A stretch of 64,000 nt of DNA from Mycolicibacterium celeriflavum (GCF_010731795.1 NZ_AP022591.1:2294001-2358000); one strand, 5' to 3'. Numbered from the stretch's first letter, positions 33,786 to 45,037 are shown. Notes: generated by a model from the sequence alone, not told the origin. Translations and numbers: made by a program.

Positions 33786-34667
33786 CTACAGGTCAGCCGC
33801 GCACCGGAAGCCGATGTGGGTGGTCGCGCTGTCCTGGGATTGCGGCGAACGGGCGGCCGGCCGGTAGCGGTGGCAGTATTCGGGCGCGCACAGATGCGAA
33901 CCGCCCTTGAGGGCCTGGCTCACGGTCGGATCCGCTGGGCCGCCCGGCGCGCAACACGCCTTGACCGGCTGATCGAGGCGGTGATGCGCCGAGAACTGCG
34001 TCGTCGTCCACTCCCAGACGTTGCCGATCATGTCGACCAGTCCGAACCCGTTCGGCGGGAAGGTGCCGACCGGCGAGGTTCCCATCCAGCCCCGCGCGCC
34101 GGTGTTGCGGAAGGGGAAGTTGCCCTGCCAGGTGTTGGCCATCAGCTGACCGTCGGGAGCCGCCTCCTCGCCCCACGGGTACGTGGTGGTGGCCCCGCCG
34201 CGCGCCGCGTACTCCCATTCGGCCTCGGTGGGCAGCCGGCGACCGGCCCACCGGGCATAGGCAGCGGCGTCGGGATAGGCGACCTGCACGACGGGGTGGT
34301 CGAGTCGGTCGTCGATGCCGCTGCCGGGCCCGAACGGGTGTCGCCAGTCGGCGCCCGGCGTCCAGTACCACCACTGCCGCCAGTCGCGCAGGTCGACCGG
34401 GCCGGGTGTCGGCCGGAACACCAGCGCCCCCGGAACCAGATCCTGCGGCGCGGCCCCCGGATAAAGGCTGGGGTCCGGGGACTCTTCGGCGACGGTCCGG
34501 TAGCCCGTCGCGGCGACGAATTCGGCGTACTGCGCGTTGGTGACGGGATGGCGGTCGACGGCGAACGCGGACACGTGAGCGGTGTGCGCGGGAGCCTCTT
34601 CGGGATAGAACTGCGTCGAGCCCATCCGGAAAGAGCCGCCCGGTAGCTCGATGAGCTCGGTGAGCAT
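33786..34667 (-). CDS. Formylglycine-generating enzyme (sulfatase-modifying factor)
   Basis: 293-residue copper-dependent oxidase that converts the active-site Cys of sulfatases to formylglycine. The SUMF1 fold is evident (GGSFRMGSTQFYPEEAPAH, RLPTEAEWEYAARGG, GNVWEWTTTQF). The copper-binding pair is Cys260/Cys265 in GGSHLCAPEYCHRYRP. ATG at 34667 starts at the domain edge. It lies 25 bases after the sulfatase gene, its evident client (Rv0711-Rv0712 arrangement). Confidence 0.94.
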   Translation of the reverse strand: MLTELIELPGGSFRMGSTQFYPEEAPAHTAHVSAFAVDRHPVTNAQYAEFVAATGYRTVAEESPDPSLYPGAAPQDLVPGALVFRPTPGPVDLRDWRQWWYWTPGADWRHPFGPGSGIDDRLDHPVVQVAYPDAAAYARWAGRRLPTEAEWEYAARGGATTTYPWGEEAAPDGQLMANTWQGNFPFRNTGARGWMGTSPVGTFPPNGFGLVDMIGNVWEWTTTQFSAHHRLDQPVKACCAPGGPADPTVSQALKGGSHLCAPEYCHRYRPAARSPQSQDSATTHIGFRCAADL

Positions 34668-34692
34668 GCAGCCAGGGTATGACGACCAGGCC

Positions 34693-37044
34693 TCAATCTT
34701 TCGCGAATGCGCGCGCGAACTCCTTCTCCAGATCCGCATAGGGCTTGCCCGAGACGTCGATGTTCACTTGAGCGATGGTGCCGCCGGTGAACGCGAAAGG
34801 CGCCTTGTACGAGCGCGAGACCGGCGAGCCCGCGTTGCGGCCGACGCTCAGGCTGGCTCCCGCGAGCCCGAACGTCCCCGGAATCACCCGCATCCCGCTC
34901 ATCGCGGCGACCTGTTCGTCGTCGATGTACAGCGCGGCGTCCCCGATCGGGGTGTGACTACCCTCCACTGTTCCGGTACGCACGTACGCGACTCCGAAGG
35001 TGTGCCGCCCCAACGGCACCGCGTCCGGCGACGACAACTCCTGCTCTTCCTCGCCCAGGAAGTTGTAGACGTAGCGCAGCCGGCCGTCCTGGACGAACAT
35101 CACATGTCCGCCGTGGGCGCCGCCGTGTTTGAACACCACGCCTTCGACGCCGGGGCTGTCGACGGTCAGCTCGGCCATTGCCGAGAACGACCGCCCCTGG
35201 ATCTCGACCGCCGCGCCCATGCCGATGTCGGCCGTCCCCGGGTAGTAGAGGTACGAGTCACGTTGGCCTGCGACGTGAGGGCGCCATCGCGAGATCGTGT
35301 CGAGGATGTTCAGGTCGCCGAGCGGCAGCCCGTTGTACTTGCCGGCCTCGGCGAACCACAGCGCCTTGAGTTCCTCGAGTTTGTCCGGGTTTTCGGCCGC
35401 CAGGTCGTGGCACTGACTGCGGTCGGCTTCGATGTGGAACAGTTCCCAGCGGTCGCTGTCGAAGTGCGACCACCCGGCGGGGGATGCGGCATGGACCGTG
35501 TTGGCGAACCAGCCGTCGTGCCAGATACCCCGGGTGCCGAGCATGGCGTAGAACTGCGTGTGCTTGTCGGTCGACGCCGACGAATCATTCAGTATCTGCC
35601 TGAAGCTCACACCGTCCAGCGGCTTCTGCGCTACTCCCTTGACTGTCTCGGGCGGGGTGATACCGAGCAGTTCGTAGATCGTCGGCGTGACATCGCAGAC
35701 GTTGATGTAGTCGTCGCGGACTTCACCATGTGCCGCAATGCCTTTGGGCCATGAGATGATCGCCGGGTCGGCGATCCCACCTTCGTGCGACGCGTAGCGC
35801 TTGAACAGTTTGTAGGGCGAGTTGAACGCCATCGCCCAGCCGGTCGGATAGTGGTTGTAAGTCTCGGGCCCGCCGAGTTTGTCGAGCAGTCGCAGGCTTT
35901 CCTCGACGGTGTCGATGTATCCATTGAAGAACTTGACCTCGTTGACCGAGCCGTTCGGGCCACCCTCTCCACTGGCGCCGTTGTCGGAGATGACGACGAT
36001 GATCGTGTTGTCGAGCTGATCCGATTGCTCCAGATAGTCGAGAATGCGCCCGATCTGGGCGTCGGTGTAGGACAGGAAGCCGGCGAATACTTCGGCCATG
36101 CGGGCGAACACCCGCTTCTCGTCGGCGCCGAGCTCGTCCCAGGGCCGTACCGTGTCTTGAGTCGGCCATGGTTCGCCATTGGGTCCCTTGACATCTCGGT
36201 ACGGGTTGATCGGCGAGAGTTCGGTGTCGGCAGGCACGATGCCGAGCGCCTTCTGCTTCTCGAGCACGATCTCGCGGTACCGTTCGTAGCCCATGTCGAA
36301 CTTGCCGGCGTACCGGTCGGCCCACTCCTCGAAGACGTGGTGCGGCGCGTGCCCCGCTCCGGGGCAGACGTAGGAGAACCACGGCTTGTCGGGCGCGATG
36401 ACCTTCGCGTCGCGGATGAACTCGATGGTTCTGTCCGCCAGGTCCTTTGACAGGTGGTAGCCGTCCTCCGGAGCCGCCGGCGGCGCCACGGGATGATTGT
36501 CGTAGACCAGCTCCGGATACCACTGGTCGGTCTCGCCGCCCATGAAGCCGTAGAACCGCTCGAAGCCGCGCGCCAGCGGCCAATGTCGTTTGGTCGACGC
36601 CAGATTCGACTCTTCAAGCGGCGTCAGGTGCCACTTTCCGACACAGTAGGTGTTGTATCCGTGCTCGGCGAGCACCTCCGACAGCAGCGCGGTGTCGAAT
36701 GGGATGCGCCCGTTGCAACCGGGGAAGCCATCGGTGAACTCCTCGATGGTCGCCATGCCGACCGTCGTCGGGTTGCGACCGGTCAACAGGGACGCCCGGG
36801 TCGGCGAGCAGAGCGCGGTGGTGTGGAACTGCGACAGCCGCACTCCGCGTTCGGCGATGCGGCTCATCGTCGGCATCTCGACCAGACCGCCGAAGCAGTC
36901 CCAGGTGGCGATTCCGGTGTCGTCCCAGACGATGTAGAGCACGTTGGGTGCGCCTTGCGGGGCCGTCGGTGCGGCGTATGGGCCCCAGTCCGGTTCGGAG
37001 TCACGGATGTCGAGTTCGATCTTGCCGTTGAATTCCGTTGCCAT
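34693..37044 (-). CDS. atsA: Arylsulfatase AtsA
   Basis: 783-residue type I sulfatase. Cys79 in ALCSPTRASLLTGRNP is the formylglycine precursor (CxPxR). Metal-binding DD41-42 lie in VLYIVWDDTGIATWD, and DNGASGEGG provides further ligands. The C-terminal half includes a beta-sandwich region. No signal peptide is visible, so it appears cytoplasmic like Rv0711. It hydrolyses sulfate esters; the natural substrate is unknown. It forms an operon with the downstream FGE. Confidence 0.95.
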   Translation of the reverse strand: MATEFNGKIELDIRDSEPDWGPYAAPTAPQGAPNVLYIVWDDTGIATWDCFGGLVEMPTMSRIAERGVRLSQFHTTALCSPTRASLLTGRNPTTVGMATIEEFTDGFPGCNGRIPFDTALLSEVLAEHGYNTYCVGKWHLTPLEESNLASTKRHWPLARGFERFYGFMGGETDQWYPELVYDNHPVAPPAAPEDGYHLSKDLADRTIEFIRDAKVIAPDKPWFSYVCPGAGHAPHHVFEEWADRYAGKFDMGYERYREIVLEKQKALGIVPADTELSPINPYRDVKGPNGEPWPTQDTVRPWDELGADEKRVFARMAEVFAGFLSYTDAQIGRILDYLEQSDQLDNTIIVVISDNGASGEGGPNGSVNEVKFFNGYIDTVEESLRLLDKLGGPETYNHYPTGWAMAFNSPYKLFKRYASHEGGIADPAIISWPKGIAAHGEVRDDYINVCDVTPTIYELLGITPPETVKGVAQKPLDGVSFRQILNDSSASTDKHTQFYAMLGTRGIWHDGWFANTVHAASPAGWSHFDSDRWELFHIEADRSQCHDLAAENPDKLEELKALWFAEAGKYNGLPLGDLNILDTISRWRPHVAGQRDSYLYYPGTADIGMGAAVEIQGRSFSAMAELTVDSPGVEGVVFKHGGAHGGHVMFVQDGRLRYVYNFLGEEEQELSSPDAVPLGRHTFGVAYVRTGTVEGSHTPIGDAALYIDDEQVAAMSGMRVIPGTFGLAGASLSVGRNAGSPVSRSYKAPFAFTGGTIAQVNIDVSGKPYADLEKEFARAFAKD

Positions 37045-37084
37045 TGCGCCTCGTCCCGGGTCGGCTCACAGTTTGGCCCGGAGA

Positions 37085-37750
37085 TTACACCCGGGGCGTG
37101 TCGGCCAGCCGAGGAATTGACGACCCCGCCATTAACGGTCGGTGGCGCAGTCGCCATGCCACGATGCCGAGCGGCACCGTCCAGCCCAACCAGGCCCCCA
37201 GGCCGGCGGCGAACCACAGGAAGTGTTCGTCGTGGCCGCCAAAGACGCTGTCCCTCAAGGGCTGGAACGTGATGAAGATGATCGGTGTCCACACCCTGTT
37301 TGTGATGATCGACAGCGCGAGAGTCGCACTGAGCAGCATGTGACGCCGATGCTCGGCGAAGTGGCGCCGCCTGGCGGCGAGGTAGCCGTTCACCGTGAAC
37401 CACAGCCACAGGGCCGCCAGCACCACATTGCTCACGGCAAGAAGCGGCCCGAAGGGTGTGAGCGCACCGATCACCATCGCGCTCACGGCCGCCGGCACCG
37501 CCGTGGCGACGTAGACGCGGCCGCTGCGACGGTGCAGTGCGCGATGCCGCGCCCGCAGTCCCGGCCAGATCTGCGCGACGGCGGCCACCATGGCCACGCT
37601 CGCGAAGATCACGTGCCCCACAAGCAGCGGATAATGCAGCGCGAACGTCGCCGGTACCCGGGTACCGCCGGTCAGGTACGGCGGCAGAGAGAAAACAAGG
37701 AACGCGGTGACGACGAGCGCGAGCGCGACGGCCGGCCATCGTCGGGTCAT
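37085..37750 (-). CDS. DUF2306-family integral membrane protein
   Basis: 221-residue membrane protein with about five to six hydrophobic helices (WPAVALALVVTAFLVFSLPPY, LLVGHVIFASVAMVAAVAQIWPG, YVATAVPAAVSAMVIGAL, WFAAGLGAWLGWTVPLGIVAW) and the HRxxGRVYV and HxxHMLLSATLA His-containing segments of the DUF2306 family. Function unknown. ATG at 37750 is chosen as the last start before the first helix. It lies within the operator array and no Shine-Dalgarno precedes it, so the mRNA may be leaderless. Divergent from a TetR gene that probably controls it. Confidence 0.78.
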   Translation of the reverse strand: MTRRWPAVALALVVTAFLVFSLPPYLTGGTRVPATFALHYPLLVGHVIFASVAMVAAVAQIWPGLRARHRALHRRSGRVYVATAVPAAVSAMVIGALTPFGPLLAVSNVVLAALWLWFTVNGYLAARRRHFAEHRRHMLLSATLALSIITNRVWTPIIFITFQPLRDSVFGGHDEHFLWFAAGLGAWLGWTVPLGIVAWRLRHRPLMAGSSIPRLADTPRV

Positions 37751-37793
37751 GCGTATTGCGTATGTCATACGCATCGAGCGTACGGCATACGCA
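37750..37793. promoter_or_regulatory. TetR operator array between DUF2306 and TetR genes
   Basis: A perfect 17-base palindrome TGCGTATG-T-CATACGCA (37757-37773) is flanked by another TGCGTAT (37750) and a second CATACGCA (37786-37793) exactly 20 bases after the first. Such phased half sites between divergent genes are typical of TetR binding with two dimers. Confidence 0.68.
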
Positions 37794-37824
37794 CGAGGTT
37801 TGTATTCGACTAGTCTGGCTTTCG

Positions 37825-38514
37825 ATGACCGACCCACTGCCGCAAGCGCTGAAGACCCTGTGGCAGGAACCGAGCGCACCCACGCGATCGCGGGGACTGA
37901 CCCGCGATCGCATCGTCAACGCCGCCATCGAACTCGCCGACGCCGATGGTCTCGGTGCGCTGTCGATGGCTCGACTTGCTGATCGCCTCGGCTGCGGCAC
38001 GATGTCGCTGTACCGGCACGTGTCCAACAAAGACGAGTTGGTCATGTTCATGCTGTCTGCCGCACCGGGCACGGCGCCGTCGGTGGATTCGACGGATTGG
38101 ACTGCGGCGCTGACGAATTGGGCAACTGGGCTCTGGGAGGTCTACCACCGCCATCCGTGGATCCTGCAGGCAGCGGCCGCGGGCCCACCTGTGGACCCCG
38201 GCCAGCTGGCATGGCTGGACGCCGGTCTTGCCGCGCTGAGCCGCACCGGTCTCGCCGAGCGCGACAAGCTCATCGCTGTGATGGCGGTGCTCCACTTCAT
38301 CCGCGGTGCGGCCGCATTGGACATCGAGGCCGGCAGCGTGGACTGGTCCGACTACCCGGGCTTGCTGCGCAATCTGATCGCTCCGGAGCGGTTTCCCGCG
38401 CTGGCGGCGGCGTTGGACGACGGTGTGTTCGACCCAACGGACGACGATCCCGATGCCCGATTCCGTTCGGGTTTGGACCTGTTGGTCGACGGCATCGCCG
38501 CCCGGATCGGCTAG
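37825..38514 (+). CDS. TetR-family transcriptional regulator
   Basis: 229 residues. The N-terminal HTH (GLTRDRIVNAAIELADADGL, SMARLADRLGCGTMSLYRHVSNKDEL) is followed by a TetR_C ligand domain. ATG at 37825 has no ribosome binding site but a TAGTCT -10-like hexamer ends nine bases upstream, so a leaderless transcript is possible; an earlier in-frame ATG would lie in the operator. Likely represses itself and the DUF2306 gene. The inducer is unknown. Confidence 0.88.
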   Translation: MTDPLPQALKTLWQEPSAPTRSRGLTRDRIVNAAIELADADGLGALSMARLADRLGCGTMSLYRHVSNKDELVMFMLSAAPGTAPSVDSTDWTAALTNWATGLWEVYHRHPWILQAAAAGPPVDPGQLAWLDAGLAALSRTGLAERDKLIAVMAVLHFIRGAAALDIEAGSVDWSDYPGLLRNLIAPERFPALAAALDDGVFDPTDDDPDARFRSGLDLLVDGIAARIG

Positions 38515-38621
38515 CGGAGCGATCGAGGGCAACTTGCTCGCTGTGGAGCCAGCCGCGCACAGGTCGAAGGCGCCCGTCAATATGTGAAGTCAGCAGCGCA
38601 GTTTCGGATACCGTTCCCTAC

Positions 38622-39341
38622 GTGTCCAACTCGTTGCCGGGATTCGATGACTGGCTGAACCGCTCGCTCGAAGAATGCGCACGCAACGCAGGTGAGGACA
38701 TCGATACGTATGTCGCTCGCGCCGTGGCCAGACAAATGATGGCCGACAAGGTGCGCACCGACAAGATATCGACCAGGGAGCTTCTCGACCACCTCTCCGA
38801 ATGCGGGGTGCTCGAGACCGACTTGATGCCGGACGTATCGACTGTGATAGCCGACCCCGATCGGCTGCGCGCTGTTCGTGCGACGGGGCTGCTCGATACG
38901 CCGCCGGAAGAGGTCTACGACCGGATCACCCGCGCAGCCGCCGACGCGTTGGATGTCCCGTTCGCGTCATTGTCCTTGGTAGATGCCGACCGGCAATTCT
39001 TCAAGAGCACCGCGGGACTGGGCGATATGTCGGTCCAGGAAAGTCAGACGCCGCTCAACCAATCAATCTGTCAGTACACAGTCGCAGCCGGCACGCCGTT
39101 GGTTCTCGAAGACGCACGAAGCGACCCGGTATTCAGAAACCACCCGGTGGTGCGCAGCGGCGCAGTCATCGCCTATCTCGGCATACCTCTGACCGATCAC
39201 AAGGGAAACGCCGTCGGCACGCTTTGCGTATTCGACAGCAAGCCGCGACTCTGGGGTACCGGTCACGTCCAGGTCCTGAGTGATCTGGCGCAACTCGCCG
39301 TCGAGCGAATGTTCGGTCCACTGCCTGCTTCGAGCGGGTAA
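38622..39341 (+). CDS. GAF-domain protein
   Basis: 239 residues. The first 70 form a helical region (FDDWLNRSLEECARNAGEDI, STRELLDHLSECGVLETDLM) reminiscent of short regulatory helices. A GAF domain follows (about 85-230: VYDRITRAAADALDVPFASLSLVD, LNQSICQYTVAAGTPLVLED, GTLCVFDSKPR). There is no output domain, so it may bind a ligand and a partner. The start is taken as GTG at 38622, without a clear ribosome binding site. Neighbours give no functional hint. Confidence 0.7.
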   Translation: MSNSLPGFDDWLNRSLEECARNAGEDIDTYVARAVARQMMADKVRTDKISTRELLDHLSECGVLETDLMPDVSTVIADPDRLRAVRATGLLDTPPEEVYDRITRAAADALDVPFASLSLVDADRQFFKSTAGLGDMSVQESQTPLNQSICQYTVAAGTPLVLEDARSDPVFRNHPVVRSGAVIAYLGIPLTDHKGNAVGTLCVFDSKPRLWGTGHVQVLSDLAQLAVERMFGPLPASSG

Positions 39342-39477
39342 GACGCCTTCGGTCTCCCGCGGATGGGGCAACCGTCCTAAAGACGGGCGCAGATGTGACC
39401 GGGCCGCTCATTTAGCTGTGTAGCTCGGCACGGCGCATCTAGGATCGGTTGCCACTGTTCCGTTCGGGGGATTGAAA

Positions 39478-41019
39478 ATGCAGCTAGATGCGCGGGTAAC
39501 GACGGACCCGTCAATTAGCCGACCGACCATCCCGCAACTGAAGGCCACGCCGCAACCGGTCCGAATCGGCGGCCCGACGCTGCCGCGCTGGCTCGAACGC
39601 ATTCGCACCGACCCGGGGTACTCGGTGATCACCCTGGCGGTCGATGCCCTGTACGCCGCCCTCGCAGTACTGCTGACCCATTGGTCGATCCCGGGCGACC
39701 TGGAGCAAGAGCGCAACATCGCCCTGTATTCGTGGATCTTCGTGCCGGTAGTGGTCTTCGTATTGGCCACTCGGTCGCTGTACCGACAAAAACTCAACCA
39801 CGGATTTCTCGACGACTTCGAACCGGTGGAAACGTCAATCGCGGTGGCTGCTCTGGCGACGTTGACGATCATGCTGCTGCTGGTGCCTCGCTTCGAGGCC
39901 GGTGACCTTGTCGTCCCGTACGTCCGCCCCAGCGAGGTTGTCTTGCGGATCTGGGTGTGCGCGGCCGTTCTCATCCCGGCGGTCCGCCTGCTCAGGTCGT
40001 TGATCAACCGCTGGCTACGACGCAAGTTCCATGTTGGAGTGCCTGCGCTCATCGTCGGCTCCGGCCCAATCGCCCATCAGCTCATCTCTCGAATGCGCCA
40101 GGTGCCGGACTACGGCCTGTGGCCCGCAGGCATGCTGGACGATATACGGCCAAGTGACGCAGAGGAATTCGTGGTGCCGTACCTGGGCACCACGGGAAAT
40201 CTCGAAAGCGCCGCGCGCTACTGCCGCGCTGAAGAGCTCCTCATCGCGCCGTCGACGTTGTCTGACGAGCAGTTGGCACAGACCGCCCATCGGGGCCAGC
40301 AGCTCGGAATGCGGGTCCGTGTGGTACCCCGGTTGATGGACGCCGTAGGCAGCGGCACCAGGATCGAGCACCTGGGCGGTATACCTCTGATGGTGCTGGC
40401 CCGCGTCGATCCAAAAGGTTGGCAGTTCGCCGTCAAGCATGCCCTCGACCGGGCGGCTGCCCTGGTGGGCCTGGTGCTCGTCTCTCCTCTGTTGATCGTG
40501 CTGATTCTCGCGGTCAAGCTCAGTTCGCCGGGGCCGATCTTCTTTGGTCAGGAACGGATCGGGCGCGACGGAAAAGTCTTCCGCTGCCTGAAGTTTCGCA
40601 CTATGCGCCTCCATGATCCGGCCGGGGCGGGCTTTGAATTGGAGGCGGGCGCGGCACCGGGCGGGGTGGAGGGCGATGATCGGCGCACTCGGATAGGCAA
40701 GATCATGCGCAAGGCGTCGCTGGATGAGCTGCCTCAACTGTTCAATGTGCTGCGCGGGGAGATGAGTCTGGTCGGCCCGCGTCCCGAACGCCCCGAGTTC
40801 GTCGAGTTGTTCGAGATGCATGTGCGGCGCTACGGCGAGCGGCACAGGGTGAAGGCAGGCGTCACGGGCTGGGCTCAAGTGCACGGGCTTCGGGGACAGA
40901 CTTCAATCGCTGACCGGGCCGAATGGGACAACTATTACATCGACAACTGGTCGCTACAGCTGGACTTCAAGATCCTGGTACTGACGCTACTGGCGGTGCT
41001 GCGCCCCGTGGAAGATTGA
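39478..41019 (+). CDS. Polyprenyl glycosylphosphotransferase (WcaJ/CpsE-type) for exopolysaccharide
   Basis: 513-residue membrane enzyme that starts glycan assembly by moving a sugar-1-phosphate onto undecaprenyl/decaprenyl phosphate. Four N-terminal helices (about 50-175) precede a Rossmann-like domain (185-290, VPALIVGSGPIAHQLI). A fifth hydrophobic segment (ALVGLVLVSPLLIVLILAVKL) leads to the catalytic domain with GQERIGRDGKVFRCLKFRTM, the DE of KASLDELPQLFNVLRG, and SLVGPRPERPEF. ATG at 39478 follows GGGGGA. No other glycosyltransferases are adjacent, so it is an orphan here. Confidence 0.9.
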   Translation: MQLDARVTTDPSISRPTIPQLKATPQPVRIGGPTLPRWLERIRTDPGYSVITLAVDALYAALAVLLTHWSIPGDLEQERNIALYSWIFVPVVVFVLATRSLYRQKLNHGFLDDFEPVETSIAVAALATLTIMLLLVPRFEAGDLVVPYVRPSEVVLRIWVCAAVLIPAVRLLRSLINRWLRRKFHVGVPALIVGSGPIAHQLISRMRQVPDYGLWPAGMLDDIRPSDAEEFVVPYLGTTGNLESAARYCRAEELLIAPSTLSDEQLAQTAHRGQQLGMRVRVVPRLMDAVGSGTRIEHLGGIPLMVLARVDPKGWQFAVKHALDRAAALVGLVLVSPLLIVLILAVKLSSPGPIFFGQERIGRDGKVFRCLKFRTMRLHDPAGAGFELEAGAAPGGVEGDDRRTRIGKIMRKASLDELPQLFNVLRGEMSLVGPRPERPEFVELFEMHVRRYGERHRVKAGVTGWAQVHGLRGQTSIADRAEWDNYYIDNWSLQLDFKILVLTLLAVLRPVED

Positions 41020-41061
41020 AGTCGACTTCCTTGCGATCACCCGCATCTGGCCTACGGGACG

Positions 41062-41090
41062 CGAAAGCCCCCGCGCTGCGGGGGCTTTCG
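41062..41090. terminator. Terminator of the S10 operon (shared with the transferase gene)
   Basis: CGAAAGCCCCCGC (41062-41074) and GCGGGGGCTTTCG (41078-41090) form a perfect 13-base stem with a three-base loop. It lies 12 bases beyond the rpsQ stop and 42 after the convergent transferase gene, so it can act in both directions. Confidence 0.85.
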
Positions 41091-41101
41091 GCTGGATAGG
41101 G

Positions 41102-41422
41102 CTACTTGGCCTTTTCGAGGATCTCCACGAGCCGCCAGCGCTTGGTCGCCGACAACGGGCGGGTCTCCATCAGCGACACACGGTCGCCGATGCCCGCGAC
41201 GTCGTTCTCGTCGTGCGCCTTGACCTTCTTGGTGGTGCGGATGATCTTGCCGTACAGCGGATGGCTCTTACGATCTTCCAACTCGACCACGATGGTCTTC
41301 TGCATCTTGTCCGACACCACATACCCGATGGCCGTCTTGCGGCGGCCGCGCTGCTCTTCCTTGCGCGGGGTGCGCCGCGGCCCAGCCTGAGTACCTTTGG
41401 TCTGTTCTGCTTTTTGCGCCAT
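41102..41422 (-). CDS. rpsQ: 30S ribosomal protein S17
   Basis: 106 residues. The S17 OB-fold core ([27 protein letters not shown]) is preceded by a 28-residue Lys/Arg-rich N-terminal extension common in mycobacteria. Last gene of the S10 operon; its ATG shares a base with the rpmC stop (TAATG). Confidence 0.96.
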   Translation of the reverse strand: MAQKAEQTKGTQAGPRRTPRKEEQRGRRKTAIGYVVSDKMQKTIVVELEDRKSHPLYGKIIRTTKKVKAHDENDVAGIGDRVSLMETRPLSATKRWRLVEILEKAK

Positions 41423-41655
41423 TACGAATCCTCACCAACGGGTCCGGAGGCCAGACCCAACTCACGTTCGCGCAGCACGGTGTACACGCGCGCAATCTCC
41501 TGTCGCACCGTGCGAAGCCGGCGGTTGTTGGACAACTGGCCGGTCGCCATCTGGAAGCGCAGGTTGAACAACTCTTCCTTGGACTCGCGCAGCCGATCCT
41601 TCAACTCGTCGTCGGTTAGCTCGCGCAGCTCGCCCGGCGTCACTCCCACTGCCAT
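41422..41655 (-). CDS. rpmC: 50S ribosomal protein L29
   Basis: 77 residues: [20 protein letters not shown] then [20 protein letters not shown], the L29 coiled-coil. ATG at 41655 shares one base with the rplP stop (TGATG); the longer open frame upstream only overlaps rplP. Confidence 0.96.
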   Translation of the reverse strand: MAVGVTPGELRELTDDELKDRLRESKEELFNLRFQMATGQLSNNRRLRTVRQEIARVYTVLRERELGLASGPVGEDS

Positions 41656-42071
41656 CAGAAGTGCTCCTCTCGGGTAACGATGCGTGCCTTGATCGGCAGC
41701 TTGTGGATCGCGCGGGTCAGCGCGGCCCGGGCAGTCGCCTCGTCGGGGTAGCTGAGCTCGAACAGCACGCGACCCGGCTTGACGTTGGCCACCCACCACT
41801 CCGGCGAACCCTTACCGGAACCCATGCGGGTTTCCGCCGGCTTCTTGGTCAGCGGGCGGTCCGGGAAGATGTTGATCCACACCTTGCCGCCACGCTTGAT
41901 GTGCCGGTTGATCGCGATACGCGCGGATTCGATCTGCCGGTTGGTGATGTAGGCGTGCTCCAGTGCCTGGATGCCGTAGTCACCGAAGCTCACCGTGGTG
42001 CCACCGCTGGCGATGCCGCGCTGCCTCGGGTGATGTTGCTTGCGGTGCTTGACCTTGCGGGGAATCAACAT
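41655..42071 (-). CDS. rplP: 50S ribosomal protein L16
   Basis: 138 residues, [20 protein letters not shown] at the start and [30 protein letters not shown] signature region. Organises the tRNA-binding face of the 50S subunit. Tightly coupled to rpsC and rpmC. Confidence 0.97.
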   Translation of the reverse strand: MLIPRKVKHRKQHHPRQRGIASGGTTVSFGDYGIQALEHAYITNRQIESARIAINRHIKRGGKVWINIFPDRPLTKKPAETRMGSGKGSPEWWVANVKPGRVLFELSYPDEATARAALTRAIHKLPIKARIVTREEHF

Positions 42072-42074
42072 GAT

Positions 42075-43525
<1,451 letters not shown>

Positions 43526-43556
43526 TAGCTGTTCCCTCTGCTCTTCGCGCAAGCGC

Positions 43557-43838
43557 TCATCGCCGCTTAGCCTTCCGGTCGTCCTTGATGTGACCCTTGA
43601 ACGTGCGGGTCGGCGCGAACTCGCCGAGCTTGTGCCCGACCATCGATTCGGTGACGAACACCGGGACGTGTTTGCGGCCGTCGTGCACCGCAAAGGTGTG
43701 CCCGATGAAGTCGGGGATGATGGTCGACCGACGTGACCAGGTCTTGATGACCTGCTTGGTGTTCTTCTCGTTCTGAACGTCGACCTTCTTGAGCAGATGG
43801 TCGTCGACGAACGGACCCTTCTTCAAACTACGAGGCAT
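43557..43838 (-). CDS. rpsS: 30S ribosomal protein S19
   Basis: 93 residues, [20 protein letters not shown] at the start and the signature [29 protein letters not shown] region. Normal length and position between rplB and rplV. Confidence 0.98.
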   Translation of the reverse strand: MPRSLKKGPFVDDHLLKKVDVQNEKNTKQVIKTWSRRSTIIPDFIGHTFAVHDGRKHVPVFVTESMVGHKLGEFAPTRTFKGHIKDDRKAKRR

Positions 43839-43859
43839 CGCTGCTACTCCTTCCGCGGC

Positions 43860-44696
43860 CTAGCGCTTCTTGCCGGTGCGCCGGCGTCGGACGATGAGCT
43901 TGTTGCTCGACTTGTTCGGTTTGCGGGTACGCCCCTCGGGCTTACCCCACGGGCTCACCGGGTGGCGACCGCCGGAGGTCTTACCCTCACCACCGCCGTG
44001 CGGGTGGTCCACCGGGTTCATCACGACACCGCGGACGGTGGGACGCTTACCCTTCCACCGCATGCGGCCGGCCTTACCCCAGTTGATGTTCGCTTGCTCG
44101 GCGTTGCCCACCTCGCCGACGGTCGCGCGGCAGCGCACGTCGACGCGGCGGATCTCACCGGACGGCATACGCAGCGAGGCGTAGGCGCCTTCCTTACCCA
44201 GCAACTGGATGCTGGAGCCGGCGGACCGGGCGAGCTTGGCGCCGCCACCGGGACGCAACTCCACCGCGTGCACCAGGGTGCCCGCCGGGATGTTGCGCAG
44301 CGGCAGGTTGTTGCCTGCCTTGATGTCGGCGTTGGGACCCGACTCCACGATCGCGCCCTGCCGGAGTCCCTCCGGCGCGATGATGTAGCGCTTCTCGCCG
44401 TCGAAGTAGTGCAGCAGCGCGATGTTCGCGGTGCGGTTCGGGTCGTACTCGATGTGCGCGACCTTGGCGTTGACGCCGTCTTTGTCGTTGCGCCGGAAGT
44501 CGATCACGCGGTAGGCGCGCTTGTGCCCGCCGCCCTTGTGCCGTGTCGTGATGCGGCCGTGCGCGTTTCGTCCGCCCTTGCCGTGCAGCGGCCGAACCAG
44601 CGACTTCTCCGGATGGTCGCGGGTGATCTCAGCGAAGTCGGAGACGCTGGCACCGCGGCGACCGGGGGTCGTCGGCTTGTACTTGCGAATTGCCAT
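43860..44696 (-). CDS. rplB: 50S ribosomal protein L2
   Basis: 278 residues. Contains the peptidyl-transferase-associated [16 protein letters not shown] motif with its conserved His. Normal length; C-terminal basic tail [21 protein letters not shown]. Confidence 0.98.
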   Translation of the reverse strand: MAIRKYKPTTPGRRGASVSDFAEITRDHPEKSLVRPLHGKGGRNAHGRITTRHKGGGHKRAYRVIDFRRNDKDGVNAKVAHIEYDPNRTANIALLHYFDGEKRYIIAPEGLRQGAIVESGPNADIKAGNNLPLRNIPAGTLVHAVELRPGGGAKLARSAGSSIQLLGKEGAYASLRMPSGEIRRVDVRCRATVGEVGNAEQANINWGKAGRMRWKGKRPTVRGVVMNPVDHPHGGGEGKTSGGRHPVSPWGKPEGRTRKPNKSSNKLIVRRRRTGKKR

Positions 44697-44734
44697 GAGT
44701 TTCTAGGTCTTCCTCCGTCGCCGGCCTGAAAAAA

Positions 44735-45037
44735 TCAAGCCGGTGCTCCGAACAGGTCGATGGGCTTGCTGCCCGCGGCCAGCGTCACGATGGCGCGCTT
44801 GGTGTTCTTGCGCTTGCCGTAGCCGGTACGGGTGCGCTTGCGCTTGCCCTGCCGGTTCGCGGTGTTCACCGAATCGACCTTGACGCCGAAGATCTTCTCC
44901 ACCGCGATCTTGATCTGCGTCTTGTTCGAGTCGGGGTGCACGATGAACGTGTACACGTTGTCTTCGATCAACCCGTAGGACTTCTCGGAGATGACCGGGG
45001 ACAAGATGATGTCCCGGGGGTCAGTGACGGTCGCCAT
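44735..45037 (-). CDS. rplW: 50S ribosomal protein L23
   Basis: 100 residues, [26 protein letters not shown] at the start. Forms the docking site for SRP and trigger factor at the tunnel exit. Its start overlaps the rplD stop. Confidence 0.97.
   Translation of the reverse strand: MATVTDPRDIILSPVISEKSYGLIEDNVYTFIVHPDSNKTQIKIAVEKIFGVKVDSVNTANRQGKRKRTRTGYGKRKNTKRAIVTLAAGSKPIDLFGAPA

Noticed and set aside
32817..34646. 609-codon plus-strand frame across rplE-rplX-rplN and FGE
   Set aside because: It crosses several certain genes on the other strand and an intergenic promoter; no domain visible.
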